Part shown: piece after piece, positions 7,051 to 14,928 of the stretch
Numbering within the stretch: the first letter of the stretch is position 1
Layout of the letters: each line of letters opens with the position of its first letter
DNA from: Mesorhizobium escarrei
GTDB lineage: Bacteria > Pseudomonadota > Alphaproteobacteria > Rhizobiales > Rhizobiaceae
DNA length: 39,010 nt
Assembly (NCBI RefSeq): GCF_935825525.1
Contig: NZ_CAKXZT010000134.1
Coordinates: 1-39,010, forward strand
Direction: 5' to 3'
Position numbers and translations under genes: made by a program
The notes under the pieces: generated by a model
Seen by the model: only the letters and a program-made list of their open reading frames with translations
Told to the model about the DNA's origin: nothing
Database searches by the model: none

Positions 7051-9258
7051 TCACAAAGACTGCTTCAACGCCACGGTGTCGATCGGCAGTTTGCGCAGGC
7101 GCTTGCGAGTTGCCGCAAAGATCGCGTTGGTCACTGCGGGGACAATCGCCGAAGTCCCGGCCTCGCCCATTCCGCCAGGCGGCTCGAAGCTCTGGACGAT
7201 GTGCACCTCGATGGCCGGCACCTCATCCATGCGGAGAAGTTGGTACGTGTCGAAATTGGCTTGCTCGACACGTCCGTCCTTCAGCGTGATCTCGCCATAG
7301 AGCGCAGCCGTGATCCCGAACATGATCGCGCTCTGGATCTGCGCCTGGACCGTATCGCGATTGACGACCGTCCCGCAATCGACCGCGCAGACGACGCGGC
7401 GGACGCGAACCGCTCCTTCCTTCGACACCTCGACCTCGGCGACCTGCGCCAAGTAGGTGGCGAAGACAAACTGGAGCGAGACACCACGGCCTACCCCTGG
7501 AGGCAGCGGCTGCCCCCAGTCGGCCTTTTCTGCGGCAAGCTCGAGCACGGCCTTGGCGCGGGGCGCCCCTTCGAGGAGCGCCAGCCGATAGGCGACAGGG
7601 TCTTGCTTCGCCGCCGCCGCCAGTTCGTCCATGAAGCTTTCGGTCACGAAGACATTGTGCGACGGCCCGACACTGCGCCAGAACGCAGTCGGAATGCCTG
7701 GAGGTTCCACGCGCAAATACTCGATATGCATGTTCGGGAGGGCGTAGGCGAGATTGATTGCCCCCTCGGTAGTATCGGGGTCGAGACCATTGTTAAAAAA
7801 CGGAGGACCCCATCTAGCGATGATCGAGGAACCAGCGAAGCGATTGTTCCAGGCGACCGGCATTCCTTTCTCGTCGAGACCGGCCGATATCCGGTCGAAG
7901 AAAGCGGGCCGGTACATGTCGTGTTGGATGTCTTCCTCGCGCGTCCACACGACCTTAACTGGACCATCGACGTGTTTGGCGACCTGGACGGCGCGTGTGA
8001 CGCCATCGATCTCCAGCCTCCTTCCAAACCCGCCACCGATCAGGTGATTGTGGACCACGACCTTGTCCAACGGCAGGCCGGTAACCTCCGCCGCTGCCGC
8101 CTGGGCTCTCGCCACGACCTGGCTGCCGACCCAGACCTCGCAGGAATCTTCGCGGACGTGAACAGTGCAATTCATGGGCTCCATTGCCGCATGCGCGAGG
8201 AACGGAACCTGGTAGGTCGCCTCGACCTTGGTGGCGGCGCTTTCCATTGCCTTGATGGCGTCACCGACATTCTGCGCAACCGCCCCCGAATTCAGCGTCG
8301 CCTCTTCGAGCTCGGCCACGATCTCTTCCGTGTTCAGCCTGGCGTGCGGACCGTCGTCCCATTCAATCACCAGGGCCTCGAGCCCTTTCTTCGCAGCCCC
8401 CATATGGTCGGCCACGACGGCGACGGCGTCGTCGAGCCGCACGATCTGACGCACGCCCCTGATGGCCTTGGCCGCAGCATCGTCGACGCTCTTCACGCTC
8501 CCGCCGAAGACCGGCGATTGTGCAAGCGTCGCGATCTTCACGCCCGGCGGACGGACGTCGATGCCATAGACGGCCGTGCCGTCGACCTTGGCCGGCGTGT
8601 CCAGACGCTTGGCGGGGGTGCCGATGAGCTTGAAATCCTCGGGCCGCTTGAGCGCCACGCTTTCGGGCACGGGCATGCGGGCGGCCTCGGCGGCAAGCTC
8701 GCCGTATTTGGCGCTTTTCCCCGTCGGCGTGTGAAGTACTTCACCGCTTTGCGCGCGGCAGGACCCCGGATCGACATTCCAGCGCTTCGCCGCCGCCGAT
8801 ACGAGCATGGTTCTGGCAGTCGCACCGGCCTGCCGCATCGGCTCCCATGCCGCGCGTACCGCGTTCGAGTTTCCTGTTGCCTGCAAGCCGCCCAGCAAAG
8901 GATTCCCGTAGAGCTTTTCGTTGGGCGGAGCATGCTCCAGCTGCACCTGTTTCAGATCCACCTCCAGCTCTTCGGCGATCAGCATCGGGATGGCGGTATA
9001 GGTGCCCTGGCCCATCTCGACATAGGGCATGGTCAGGACGATCTGCCCGTCGCCTTCGATGCGAATGAAGGCGTTGGGCGTGAAGCCGTCGGCGTCGGCC
9101 GCCTGGGCCTCGCCGTTTGCGAACGGCAAGCTCAAACTCAGCACCAGGCCTCCGCCCGCTGCCGCTCCTGCCTGCAGGAAACTGCGCCGGGAGAAACCGT
9201 TCGCTGATGGCGATCGGCCAGAGTCGGCTGCTGAGGAAATGAGGTTGTCGAGGATCAT
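7051..9258 (-). CDS. Molybdopterin-binding subunit, isoquinoline 1-oxidoreductase/aldehyde dehydrogenase type (IorB-like)
   Basis: A 735-residue large subunit of the xanthine oxidase family, in the single-chain IorB form. A Tat signal is visible at the N-terminus (SRRSFLQAG at residues 23-31, a hydrophobic stretch, then a small-residue cleavage region), so the enzyme acts in the periplasm. Mo-cofactor motifs include PYVEMGQGTYTAIPMLIAEE near 77, IGGGFGRRLEIDG in the middle, VGPSHNVFVTESFMDELA, and the catalytic Glu near 699 in GGMGEAGTSA. Two-subunit enzymes of this kind oxidise N-heterocycles or aldehydes and pass electrons to a c-type cytochrome; no cytochrome gene is present here. GGGAGG precedes the ATG at 9258, which is only two bases after the stop of the Fe-S subunit. 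The physiological substrate is unknown. Confidence 0.93.
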   Translation of the reverse strand: MILDNLISSAADSGRSPSANGFSRRSFLQAGAAAGGGLVLSLSLPFANGEAQAADADGFTPNAFIRIEGDGQIVLTMPYVEMGQGTYTAIPMLIAEELEVDLKQVQLEHAPPNEKLYGNPLLGGLQATGNSNAVRAAWEPMRQAGATARTMLVSAAAKRWNVDPGSCRAQSGEVLHTPTGKSAKYGELAAEAARMPVPESVALKRPEDFKLIGTPAKRLDTPAKVDGTAVYGIDVRPPGVKIATLAQSPVFGGSVKSVDDAAAKAIRGVRQIVRLDDAVAVVADHMGAAKKGLEALVIEWDDGPHARLNTEEIVAELEEATLNSGAVAQNVGDAIKAMESAATKVEATYQVPFLAHAAMEPMNCTVHVREDSCEVWVGSQVVARAQAAAAEVTGLPLDKVVVHNHLIGGGFGRRLEIDGVTRAVQVAKHVDGPVKVVWTREEDIQHDMYRPAFFDRISAGLDEKGMPVAWNNRFAGSSIIARWGPPFFNNGLDPDTTEGAINLAYALPNMHIEYLRVEPPGIPTAFWRSVGPSHNVFVTESFMDELAAAAKQDPVAYRLALLEGAPRAKAVLELAAEKADWGQPLPPGVGRGVSLQFVFATYLAQVAEVEVSKEGAVRVRRVVCAVDCGTVVNRDTVQAQIQSAIMFGITAALYGEITLKDGRVEQANFDTYQLLRMDEVPAIEVHIVQSFEPPGGMGEAGTSAIVPAVTNAIFAATRKRLRKLPIDTVALKQSL

Positions 9259-9260
9259 GA

Positions 9261-9731
9261 TCAGCCTCCCTGCCCATTCGATTGTGCGACCTGCTTGATC
9301 GCTTCGCGAATGCGGACATAGGTCCCGCAGCGGCAGATGTTGCCGGACATCGCCTCGTCGATGTCGGCATCCGTCGGATGCGGGTTGCTCGCGATTAGCG
9401 CCGAAGCGGACATGATCTGCCCCGACTGGCAGTAGCCGCATTGAACGACCTCCCGGTCAAGCCAGGCCTTCTGGATGCTGGCGCCGGCCGCCGTCGCGCC
9501 GATCGCCTCGATCGTCGTGATCTCTGAGGCGCCGATGCTGTCGACAGGGGTGATGCAGGAACGGGTGGCGATGCCGTCGACATGCACGGTGCAGGCGCCG
9601 CAAAGCGCCACGCCGCAGCCGAACTTCGTGCCGGTCATGCCGAGCACGTCGCGCAACACCCATAAGAGCGGCGTGTCGTCGTCGACGTCGACTGCCCGAT
9701 CGACGCCGTTGACCTTGATCGTGGTGGCCAT
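9261..9731 (-). CDS. 2Fe-2S subunit of molybdenum hydroxylase (IorA-like)
   Basis: A 156-residue iron-sulfur subunit. The plant-type 2Fe-2S cluster ligands are Cys39, 44, 47 and 59 (FGCGVALCGACTVHVDG, then RSC) and the second cluster ligands are Cys98, 101, 133 and 135 (CGYCQSGQ and ICRCGTY). This is the complete pattern for the small subunit that shuttles electrons from the Mo centre. It lacks its own signal peptide and probably travels folded with the Tat-borne large subunit. AGGAG lies five bases before the ATG. It is the first gene of the pair and is transcribed divergently from the AraC-type regulator at 9928, which is likely its controller. Confidence 0.95.
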   Translation of the reverse strand: MATTIKVNGVDRAVDVDDDTPLLWVLRDVLGMTGTKFGCGVALCGACTVHVDGIATRSCITPVDSIGASEITTIEAIGATAAGASIQKAWLDREVVQCGYCQSGQIMSASALIASNPHPTDADIDEAMSGNICRCGTYVRIREAIKQVAQSNGQGG

Positions 9732-9885
9732 GGCTAGCTCCTGGTTATTTGCGCGGGACTTCCGCCACCCGCGAGTTGGACCTCGCGCCGCCTCGATGCC
9801 GTGGCGGCGCTCGCTCTTCGTCTCGTTTGTCCGGGACGGGCTGTGCTTTCGGGTAAGAGACTAGCCTTGCAATCGTCTGTCTCAA

Positions 9886-9913
9886 ATGTCATAAAACCGA
9901 CGTTTTAGGACAT
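9886..9913. promoter_or_regulatory. Dyad operator upstream of the AraC-type gene
   Basis: ATGTCATAAAAC (9886-9897) and GTTTTAGGACAT (9902-9913) form 12-base inverted arms with one mismatch around CGAC. It ends 14 bases before the regulator start codon, in the divergent space shared with the molybdenum hydroxylase. The position suits autorepression by the AraC protein or binding of a dimeric regulator of both units. Confidence 0.55.
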
Positions 9914-9927
9914 GTAGAGATAGAGCC

Positions 9928-10872
9928 ATGCAGCGCATCGGTTTCATCGTCTTGACCGGCTTCCAGATGATGAGCGTGGCCGTGCTCTCGGTCTTCGAAT
10001 TCGCGAACAAGGAAATGGGCCAGGCGGTCTATGATTTGCATTTGCTTTCGGAGACCGGCGGGTCCGTTCGCAACTCCATCGGCGTCAGCGTCGCGACGGA
10101 ACCCTTCGACGATACCAATTTCGACACACTGATCATCGGCGGCAGCGCCGTAGCCGGGTCGTTGACGCCGGGCGTGATCGATTTTCTGCGTCATGCCCTG
10201 GGACGATCCAGGCGGGTCGCCGCGACGTGCGTCGGAGCGTTCGTTCTGGCAGAAGCAGGCCTGCTTGACGGCCGACGCGCGACCACCCACTGGAACCGCG
10301 CGCGTGAATTGCAGGCCCGATTCCCAAAGGTGAATGTCGAGGAAGACCGCATCTTCATCGTCGACGGCCAAGTGTGGACCTCGGCCGGGATGACTGCCGG
10401 TATCGACCTCGCCCTGGCCATGATCGAGCAGGATCTGGGTGCGGACGTTGCCAGGTCCGTGGCCAGGAAGCTGGTCGTCTATCACCGGCGTGCAGGTGGC
10501 CAGTCACAGTTTTCAGCACTGCTGGAGTTGGAGCCCAAATCCGACCGAATCCAGAGCGCGCTGACCTATGCCAAGCGCAATATCGATAAGCCGCTGGCGG
10601 TTGGACAACTCGCCGAAGCCGCGCATCTCAGCCCGCGCCAGTTCAGCCGCGCATTTCGCGCCGAGACCGGCCAATCGCCGGCCAAGGCTATCGAGAACCT
10701 GCGGGTCGAGGCTGCCCGGCTGATGATGGAGCAGAGTCGCCATCCCATCGACGTCATCGCTCGGCAAACGGGTTTTGCCGATCCCGACCGCATGCGTCGT
10801 GCGTTCCTGCGCGCCTTCGGCCAGCCTCCCCAGGCAATCCGGCGAAACGCGCGCGCGGAGGTCGTGGCATGA
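9928..10872 (+). CDS. GlxA-family transcriptional regulator (DJ-1/PfpI plus AraC helix-turn-helix)
   Basis: A 314-residue two-domain regulator. Residues 1-180 form a DJ-1/PfpI amidotransferase-like domain (IGFIVLTGFQMMSVAVLSVFE, IIGGSAV, and the elbow AATCVGAFVLAEAGLLDGRRATTHW). Residues about 210-310 form the AraC DNA-binding domain with two helix-turn-helices (LAEAAHLSPRQFSRAFRAET and VIARQTGFADPDRMRRAFLR). GlxA-type proteins usually act as activators that sense small metabolites, and many sit beside oxidoreductase genes. Here the molybdenum hydroxylase pair is directly divergent, so it is the likely target. The start at 9928 is the only one that keeps the DJ-1 strand. No strong ribosome site is visible; GAGATAGAG is the best. 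Confidence 0.92.
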   Translation: MQRIGFIVLTGFQMMSVAVLSVFEFANKEMGQAVYDLHLLSETGGSVRNSIGVSVATEPFDDTNFDTLIIGGSAVAGSLTPGVIDFLRHALGRSRRVAATCVGAFVLAEAGLLDGRRATTHWNRARELQARFPKVNVEEDRIFIVDGQVWTSAGMTAGIDLALAMIEQDLGADVARSVARKLVVYHRRAGGQSQFSALLELEPKSDRIQSALTYAKRNIDKPLAVGQLAEAAHLSPRQFSRAFRAETGQSPAKAIENLRVEAARLMMEQSRHPIDVIARQTGFADPDRMRRAFLRAFGQPPQAIRRNARAEVVA

Positions 10873-10886
10873 GTAGCAGGTCACCC

Positions 10887-11113
10887 ATGAACGTGCGCAT
10901 CCAGGCAAGATGGCCGGACATTCCGTATGTCCTTGGCGCGACACCTTTTCCGCGCTGGATCTTTATACCCGGATCATAGGGAAATATCTGCTTGCCCGCA
11001 CGCCGTGGGTGAACCATTCGTGGCACGCGACCCAATATCCCAATGCTCGCGGCTTCACGACCGGGCTTGTCCCGGATGCACTCCTGAGTTCTTTCGGAGG
11101 ACGGAGACGGTAA
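10887..11113 (+). pseudogene. DUF5996 protein remnant
   Basis: The start ATGAACGTGCGC (10887) opens a frame giving RWPDIPYV. After a one-base shift near 10930 the next frame gives PWRDTFSALDLYTRIIGKYL, LARTPWVNHSWHATQYPNA and RGFTTGLVP. This follows the DUF5996 family, whose members open with WP-x-(I/L)-P, then W-x-DT-x-x-LH-x-(W/Y)-x-Q-(I/V)-(V/I)-GK-(I/V), then VNHWW and ARGLTT. Full-length members are near 300 residues; here only about 65 are left before the frame becomes unrelated. The function of the family is not known. It sits right behind the AraC regulator, pointing the same way. Confidence 0.75.
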
Positions 11114-11151
11114 GAGCGGCCTTGACACGCTGGCGTACAGCCGGTGCCGCT

Positions 11152-11652
11152 TCACTCCCGGCCGAAGCCGAGATATTCGCGTTTGCCGATGGGAACTCCG
11201 TTGTGACGGAGGATGTCGTGCGCCGTTGCCACATGGAAATAGAAGTTCGGCAAGGCGAAATTCAGGAGATAGTCCTGTCCGCCCGACTGCCGCGGAGCGC
11301 CGCCGGCATTGTATGAAATCGTTCGCGCCTCACTCCCGTCGAACTGCTCCGGTCGGAACGTCTTGAGATAGTCTGCGGTCACGTCGATCCGTTGCCGCAA
11401 CTCGTCGAGCGTGAGTTCGGTGTCTGCGAAGCGAGGTGATGGAAGACCGGTCAGTCGCCCTGCGGCAAACTTCGCTGTGTCACTCGCGCGTTGGATCTGG
11501 CCGGTGAATGGCAACATGTCCGGCGCAAGCCGGGCGGCCGCCAGGATGCCGACATCAAAACCGCGCGCCGAGGCATGGACGTCGGCCCGGTCCAGCAACA
11601 CCGACAGAACGTCTAGTCCGCGGAGAAACACAGGAATGGAAGCTCTGTACAT
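11152..11652 (-). CDS. DUF1993 family protein
   Basis: A 166-residue protein matching DUF1993, a DinB-like four-helix-bundle family: YRASIPVFLRGLDVLSVLLD at the start, APDMLPFTGQIQRASDTAKFA near 43-63, ADTELTLDELRQRI, and NFALPNFYFHVATAHDILRHNG near the end. The biochemical role is not established; members often lie beside glutathione or stress genes. AGGA lies about nine bases before the ATG at 11652. A 176-base gap without visible features separates it from the MaoC gene upstream, so it probably has its own promoter. Confidence 0.88.
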   Translation of the reverse strand: MYRASIPVFLRGLDVLSVLLDRADVHASARGFDVGILAAARLAPDMLPFTGQIQRASDTAKFAAGRLTGLPSPRFADTELTLDELRQRIDVTADYLKTFRPEQFDGSEARTISYNAGGAPRQSGGQDYLLNFALPNFYFHVATAHDILRHNGVPIGKREYLGFGRE

Positions 11653-11828
11653 CGAAAGAGTCCTGGTTTGTGTCCTGACAGGCTCTGAGCAGGCATGAAG
11701 AGCTGAGGTTCTCGCGCCTCCGGGCGACCGCGTCGGTTCTGGCCGCCCACAATGAGAGCGTTTGGTAGCTAAACCTCGAACCGGAACGCCCCGCCTCGCT
11801 TCACGTGTCCAGCTGTCGGCGCGGATCG

Positions 11829-12299
11829 TTACTCCTGCCGAATATCCTTCCGCCGCTGCACGACCATGTTTACGACATACACCAGCACGGTCTCGTCATT
11901 CTGGTTCAGGGTGGTCGTTCGGAGCTTTATCAGGCCCTGCTCCGGACGCGACTTTGACGGTCGCACCTCGATCACCTCGCACTCGACGCGCAACTCGTCA
12001 CCGGGGCGCACTGGCCGGGGCCACCGGAACTCGTCGATACCAGCGCCGACGAGACCGCCAGCCGGCTTGAGTTCGGTCTCAACCAGCAGCCGCATCGTCA
12101 CGGCAGCGGTGTGCCAGCCGCTGGCAGTCAGTTCACCAAAAATCGAGCGACGCGCCGCCGCCTCATCGAGATGGAAGGGCTGCGGATCGAACTCGGCAGC
12201 GAACGCGAGGGCCCGTTCCCCGTCGATGCGCAGCCGCCCGGAACCGAACGTCTGCCCCACTGCAAAATCTTCTAGGTAGCGCTCGCTCAACTGTTTCAT
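11829..12299 (-). CDS. MaoC-family dehydratase ((R)-specific enoyl-CoA hydratase-like)
   Basis: A 156-residue single hot-dog-fold protein. The hydratase motif is present: AAEFDPQPFHLDEAAAR with the catalytic Asp-x5-His pair, preceded by VGQTFGSGRLRIDGERAL, and FGELTASGWHTAAV follows. Enzymes of this type hydrate trans-2-enoyl-CoA or related acyl-CoA substrates in the cytosol. The end (VLVYVVNMVVQRR) completes the fold. It follows a PanE-like reductase and an MDR reductase in the same direction with 50 bases between, so the three are probably one operon acting on carbonyl or acyl compounds. The substrate is not evident. Confidence 0.92.
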   Translation of the reverse strand: MKQLSERYLEDFAVGQTFGSGRLRIDGERALAFAAEFDPQPFHLDEAAARRSIFGELTASGWHTAAVTMRLLVETELKPAGGLVGAGIDEFRWPRPVRPGDELRVECEVIEVRPSKSRPEQGLIKLRTTTLNQNDETVLVYVVNMVVQRRKDIRQE

Positions 12300-12349
12300 G
12301 ATTCAACCCCAGTTTTAGGCGATGGTTTCGAGCGGGAGCGATTGATCCG

Positions 12350-13237
12350 CTACTTGCTCTCGATCAGCTTGACGATCGAATGCAGCAGCCGGTTGGCGGG
12401 CGTCGCGATGCCCAACGCTTCGCCGCGCCGCACGATCAAGCCGTTCAGATGATCGATCTCACTGCGCTTGCCGCGCGCCAGATCCTGCGCGGTCGATGAG
12501 TACTGGCCCGCCGCCGTCTCGGCAATTTTGCGGACGGCCGCATCGAGATCGCCCGGAAGCGTCACGCCATCCGCTTTCGCAACGGCCACGCATTCATCGA
12601 CGAGGTCGCGCAGGACAACGGTCACGCCCTCACCCTTCACGAGCCGGCCGTAGGGCAATTGGGTAATCGCCGATAGCGCGTTATACGCGCAATTCGTGAT
12701 TAGCTTCGCCCATAACGCGCCGCGGACGTTATCGGAGATATCGGTCGGCACGCCGGCTGCGATCAGCGCGCGCGCAACATCATCGCTGGCCTTCGACCGC
12801 TCGATGACCAGTTCGCCGCGGCCATGATGCCTGACATGCCCCGGCCCGGCCATTTCGGTCCCGACATAGACCGCGGCTGCTATCACTTCCTGTGGCAGCA
12901 GCGCGCGCAGCCGGTCCGCGTTCTCAACGCCGTTTTGTAACGACAGTACCAACGCATCCGGCACAAGATGCGACTGGATGGCAGCCGCACCGCTTTCGGT
13001 GTCGGTGGACTTCACGCAAAAGAGCACGAGCTGCGCGCCCTGCACCGCGCTCGCTTCAGTGCTGGCAGAGACGCGAATGCGTTCGTCGAAGGTTTGTGTT
13101 TCGAGCCTGAGCCCCTGACGCTCGACCGCCTCGACGTGTTGAGGGCGCCCAATTAGCACCACATCGTGTCCGGCACGTGCCAGCATGCCGCCGTAGTAGC
13201 AGCCCACCGCACCCGCACCCATTACCGCGATTTTCAC
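12350..13237 (-). CDS. 2-dehydropantoate 2-reductase family protein (PanE/ApbA-like)
   Basis: A 295-residue ketopantoate-reductase-type protein. The NADP fold is IAVMGAGAVGCYYGGMLARAG at the N-terminus (residues 3-23); LVLFCVKSTDT and LVLSLQNGVENADRL follow; the helical C-terminal domain contains WAKLITNCAYNALSAITQLPYG with the catalytic Lys in AKLITN, and STAQDLARGKRSEIDHLNG. It would reduce a 2-keto acid with NADPH. Because it sits in a catabolic-looking operon and not with panB or panC, it may use another substrate than ketopantoate. The start is GTG at 13237, six bases after the stop of the upstream MDR gene, with GGGGTGA as ribosome site. Confidence 0.92.
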   Translation of the reverse strand: MKIAVMGAGAVGCYYGGMLARAGHDVVLIGRPQHVEAVERQGLRLETQTFDERIRVSASTEASAVQGAQLVLFCVKSTDTESGAAAIQSHLVPDALVLSLQNGVENADRLRALLPQEVIAAAVYVGTEMAGPGHVRHHGRGELVIERSKASDDVARALIAAGVPTDISDNVRGALWAKLITNCAYNALSAITQLPYGRLVKGEGVTVVLRDLVDECVAVAKADGVTLPGDLDAAVRKIAETAAGQYSSTAQDLARGKRSEIDHLNGLIVRRGEALGIATPANRLLHSIVKLIESK

Positions 13238-13243
13238 AGTCGG

Positions 13244-14215
13244 TCACCCCGCCAAGACGACTTTGCCAAAAGGCCGATCCTCGATCAGATGACGTAAGGC
13301 TTCGCCCGCCTCGCTGAAGCGACAGATCCGCTCGATGATCGGCTTGACGGATCCGCTGACCATCAGTGGGAGGACGTCCCGCCACGCCGCCGCGATCGAG
13401 GTCGGCGTTTGGGCGAACAGGGAGAAGCCGGCCATCCGCGCACGCTTCCAGATCAGGTCCGTCACATCGATCGTGGTCTTGCGTCCGGCGGAATAGCCCA
13501 ACGTGATCAGGATACCGCCGAGACTAAGGCTGCTCAGCGCCTCACTAGTCACGGTCCCGCCGATGCTGTCGATGACGATATCGACGCCCTTGCCGGCCGT
13601 TATCCGGCGAACGCCCTCGGCAAGGCCCTCTGCGGTTAGGTCGACCACGTCTTCGAAGCCAAGCTCGCGCGCTTTGGCGGCTTTCGCAGCGCTGCCAGCC
13701 GTCGAAATCACCTTGCCGGCGCCCTGCGCCCGCGCGAGTTGATAGGTCGCGTTGCCGACCGATCCACCGATCCCCGGAGCCAGCACCCTCATGTCTGGTT
13801 TGAATTCGGCCTGCGCCAGCGTGACCTGCGCGGTCAGGTAGGCCACTGGAAGGCTGGCCGCGACGACATCGTCGATCGCGTCGGGCACGAGCGCCAGATG
13901 CTCAGGTCTCACCAGCAGCCAGTCTTGCCAGGTGCCAGTCTCACCAACGCCATAGGGTCCCGTGAACATCACGCGGCTTCCCGCTGCGAGACCGGACTCG
14001 CCAGCGTCCTCGATGACACCGGCACCCTCATTGCCGAGCACCAGCGGCGCCTTGGCCCGAGGATGTCCACCCGACAGGATCGTGTGATCGAGCGGCGTGA
14101 CGCCCGCGGCCGTGACACGGATCAGCACCCTATCCTTTGCCGCTCGCGGCTTGGGCAATTCGACCTCTCGCAGCCCGCCGTAGCCCGAGAACGTCTCTGC
14201 CTCAATCGCGCGCAT
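13244..14215 (-). CDS. Zinc-independent alcohol dehydrogenase / quinone oxidoreductase (MDR family)
   Basis: A 323-residue medium-chain reductase. The N-terminal catalytic domain has VTAAGVTPLDHTILSG and LGNEGAGVI, and the NADP fold is LAPGIGGSVGNATYQLARAQG near residue 150. ELGFEDVVDLT marks the cofactor-binding loop. No structural-zinc cysteine cluster is seen. Two ATGs lie close together (14221 and 14215); I chose 14215, which gives MRAIEAETF, because GGAGA is then seven bases upstream and the protein starts at the usual point. It is the first gene of the MDR-PanE-MaoC operon and faces a TetR regulator across a palindrome, so it is probably derepressed by the ligand of that TetR protein. 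Confidence 0.92.
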   Translation of the reverse strand: MRAIEAETFSGYGGLREVELPKPRAAKDRVLIRVTAAGVTPLDHTILSGGHPRAKAPLVLGNEGAGVIEDAGESGLAAGSRVMFTGPYGVGETGTWQDWLLVRPEHLALVPDAIDDVVAASLPVAYLTAQVTLAQAEFKPDMRVLAPGIGGSVGNATYQLARAQGAGKVISTAGSAAKAAKARELGFEDVVDLTAEGLAEGVRRITAGKGVDIVIDSIGGTVTSEALSSLSLGGILITLGYSAGRKTTIDVTDLIWKRARMAGFSLFAQTPTSIAAAWRDVLPLMVSGSVKPIIERICRFSEAGEALRHLIEDRPFGKVVLAG

Positions 14216-14229
14216 CGCCATTCTCCATA

Positions 14230-14279
14230 AAGTGACTGAACTGTATGGCACTTGAATGTTACGGACAGGTCTGTCACTT
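14230..14279. promoter_or_regulatory. TetR operator candidate in the divergent intergenic space
   Basis: AAGTGACTGAACTGT (14230-14244) and ACAGGTCTGTCACTT (14265-14279) are inverted with 13 of 15 bases matching, and inside the right arm GACAG-GT-CTGTC (14264-14275) is itself a perfect short palindrome. The site covers the region between the MDR start (14215) and the TetR start (14308), so one dimer pair could repress both directions. Confidence 0.65.
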
Positions 14280-14307
14280 TGTCAACCAGCAAATCGGAGT
14301 GAGTGGA

Positions 14308-14901
14308 ATGAAGGCAGGCGACCGACCCCGACGGGGCGCCCCGCCAAAGGGCGAAGTGAGCGCCCGCGAACGCATTCTCGCGACTGCAAGCGAGTTGTTC
14401 TACCGCGAGGGCATCCGCGCCGTCGGCGTCGACACGGTCGTCGAGCGGTCCGGCGTGTCGAAGACGAGCCTCTATCGCTTGTTTGACTCCAAGGACGCTT
14501 TGATCGCCGCCTTCGCTGCCGAACAGGATCGGTTGTTCTGGGCGCGCTGGGATCGCATTGAAAAGCAGCACGCCGATGATCCGCGCGCCTTGTTGGAGGC
14601 GTTGCTATCTGGAATCGCGGAGCGGATCGGGCGCCCCGCCTATCGCGGCTGTCCGTTCTTCAATCTCGTGACGGAGTTTCCCGCCAAGAACCATCCCGGC
14701 CGGGTCGTCGCCCGGGGCAACAAGGAAGAACTGCGGGCGAGGCTCGCGGCCATCGTTGCCAAGCTTGGCGCGGGTGATCCCAACCGCACTGCGTCTCAGA
14801 TCGCGCTGCTCATCAACGGCGCGTACGCCACCGGCCTGATGGACAAACCGGCTGATCTAAGGGGCGACCTCGTCAATGCCGCCAGTAAATTGCTTGCCTA
14901 G
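14308..14901 (+). CDS. TetR/AcrR-family transcriptional regulator
   Basis: A 197-residue TetR protein. The helix-turn-helix is RERILATASELFYREGIRAVG and VERSGVSKTSLYRLFDSKD (residues 20-63), and CPFFNLVTEFP in the ligand domain places it in the group with a TetR_C_16-like or AefR-like C-terminal region. The frame extends upstream to 14245, but that would cover the operator; the ATG at 14308 has GGAG at a usable distance. It is divergent from the MDR-PanE-MaoC operon and lies 27 bases ahead of an SDR gene that it is probably co-transcribed with. Such regulators usually repress neighbouring oxidoreductases until an electrophilic ligand binds. Confidence 0.93.
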   Translation: MKAGDRPRRGAPPKGEVSARERILATASELFYREGIRAVGVDTVVERSGVSKTSLYRLFDSKDALIAAFAAEQDRLFWARWDRIEKQHADDPRALLEALLSGIAERIGRPAYRGCPFFNLVTEFPAKNHPGRVVARGNKEELRARLAAIVAKLGAGDPNRTASQIALLINGAYATGLMDKPADLRGDLVNAASKLLA

Positions 14902-14928
14902 CTTCCATCATCAACAGGAACAACGACT

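Noticed and set aside
7201..9207. Plus-strand open frame of 668 codons
   Set aside because: It lies antisense to the Mo subunit, whose motifs, Tat signal and ribosome site are all present. High GC content leaves antisense frames open.
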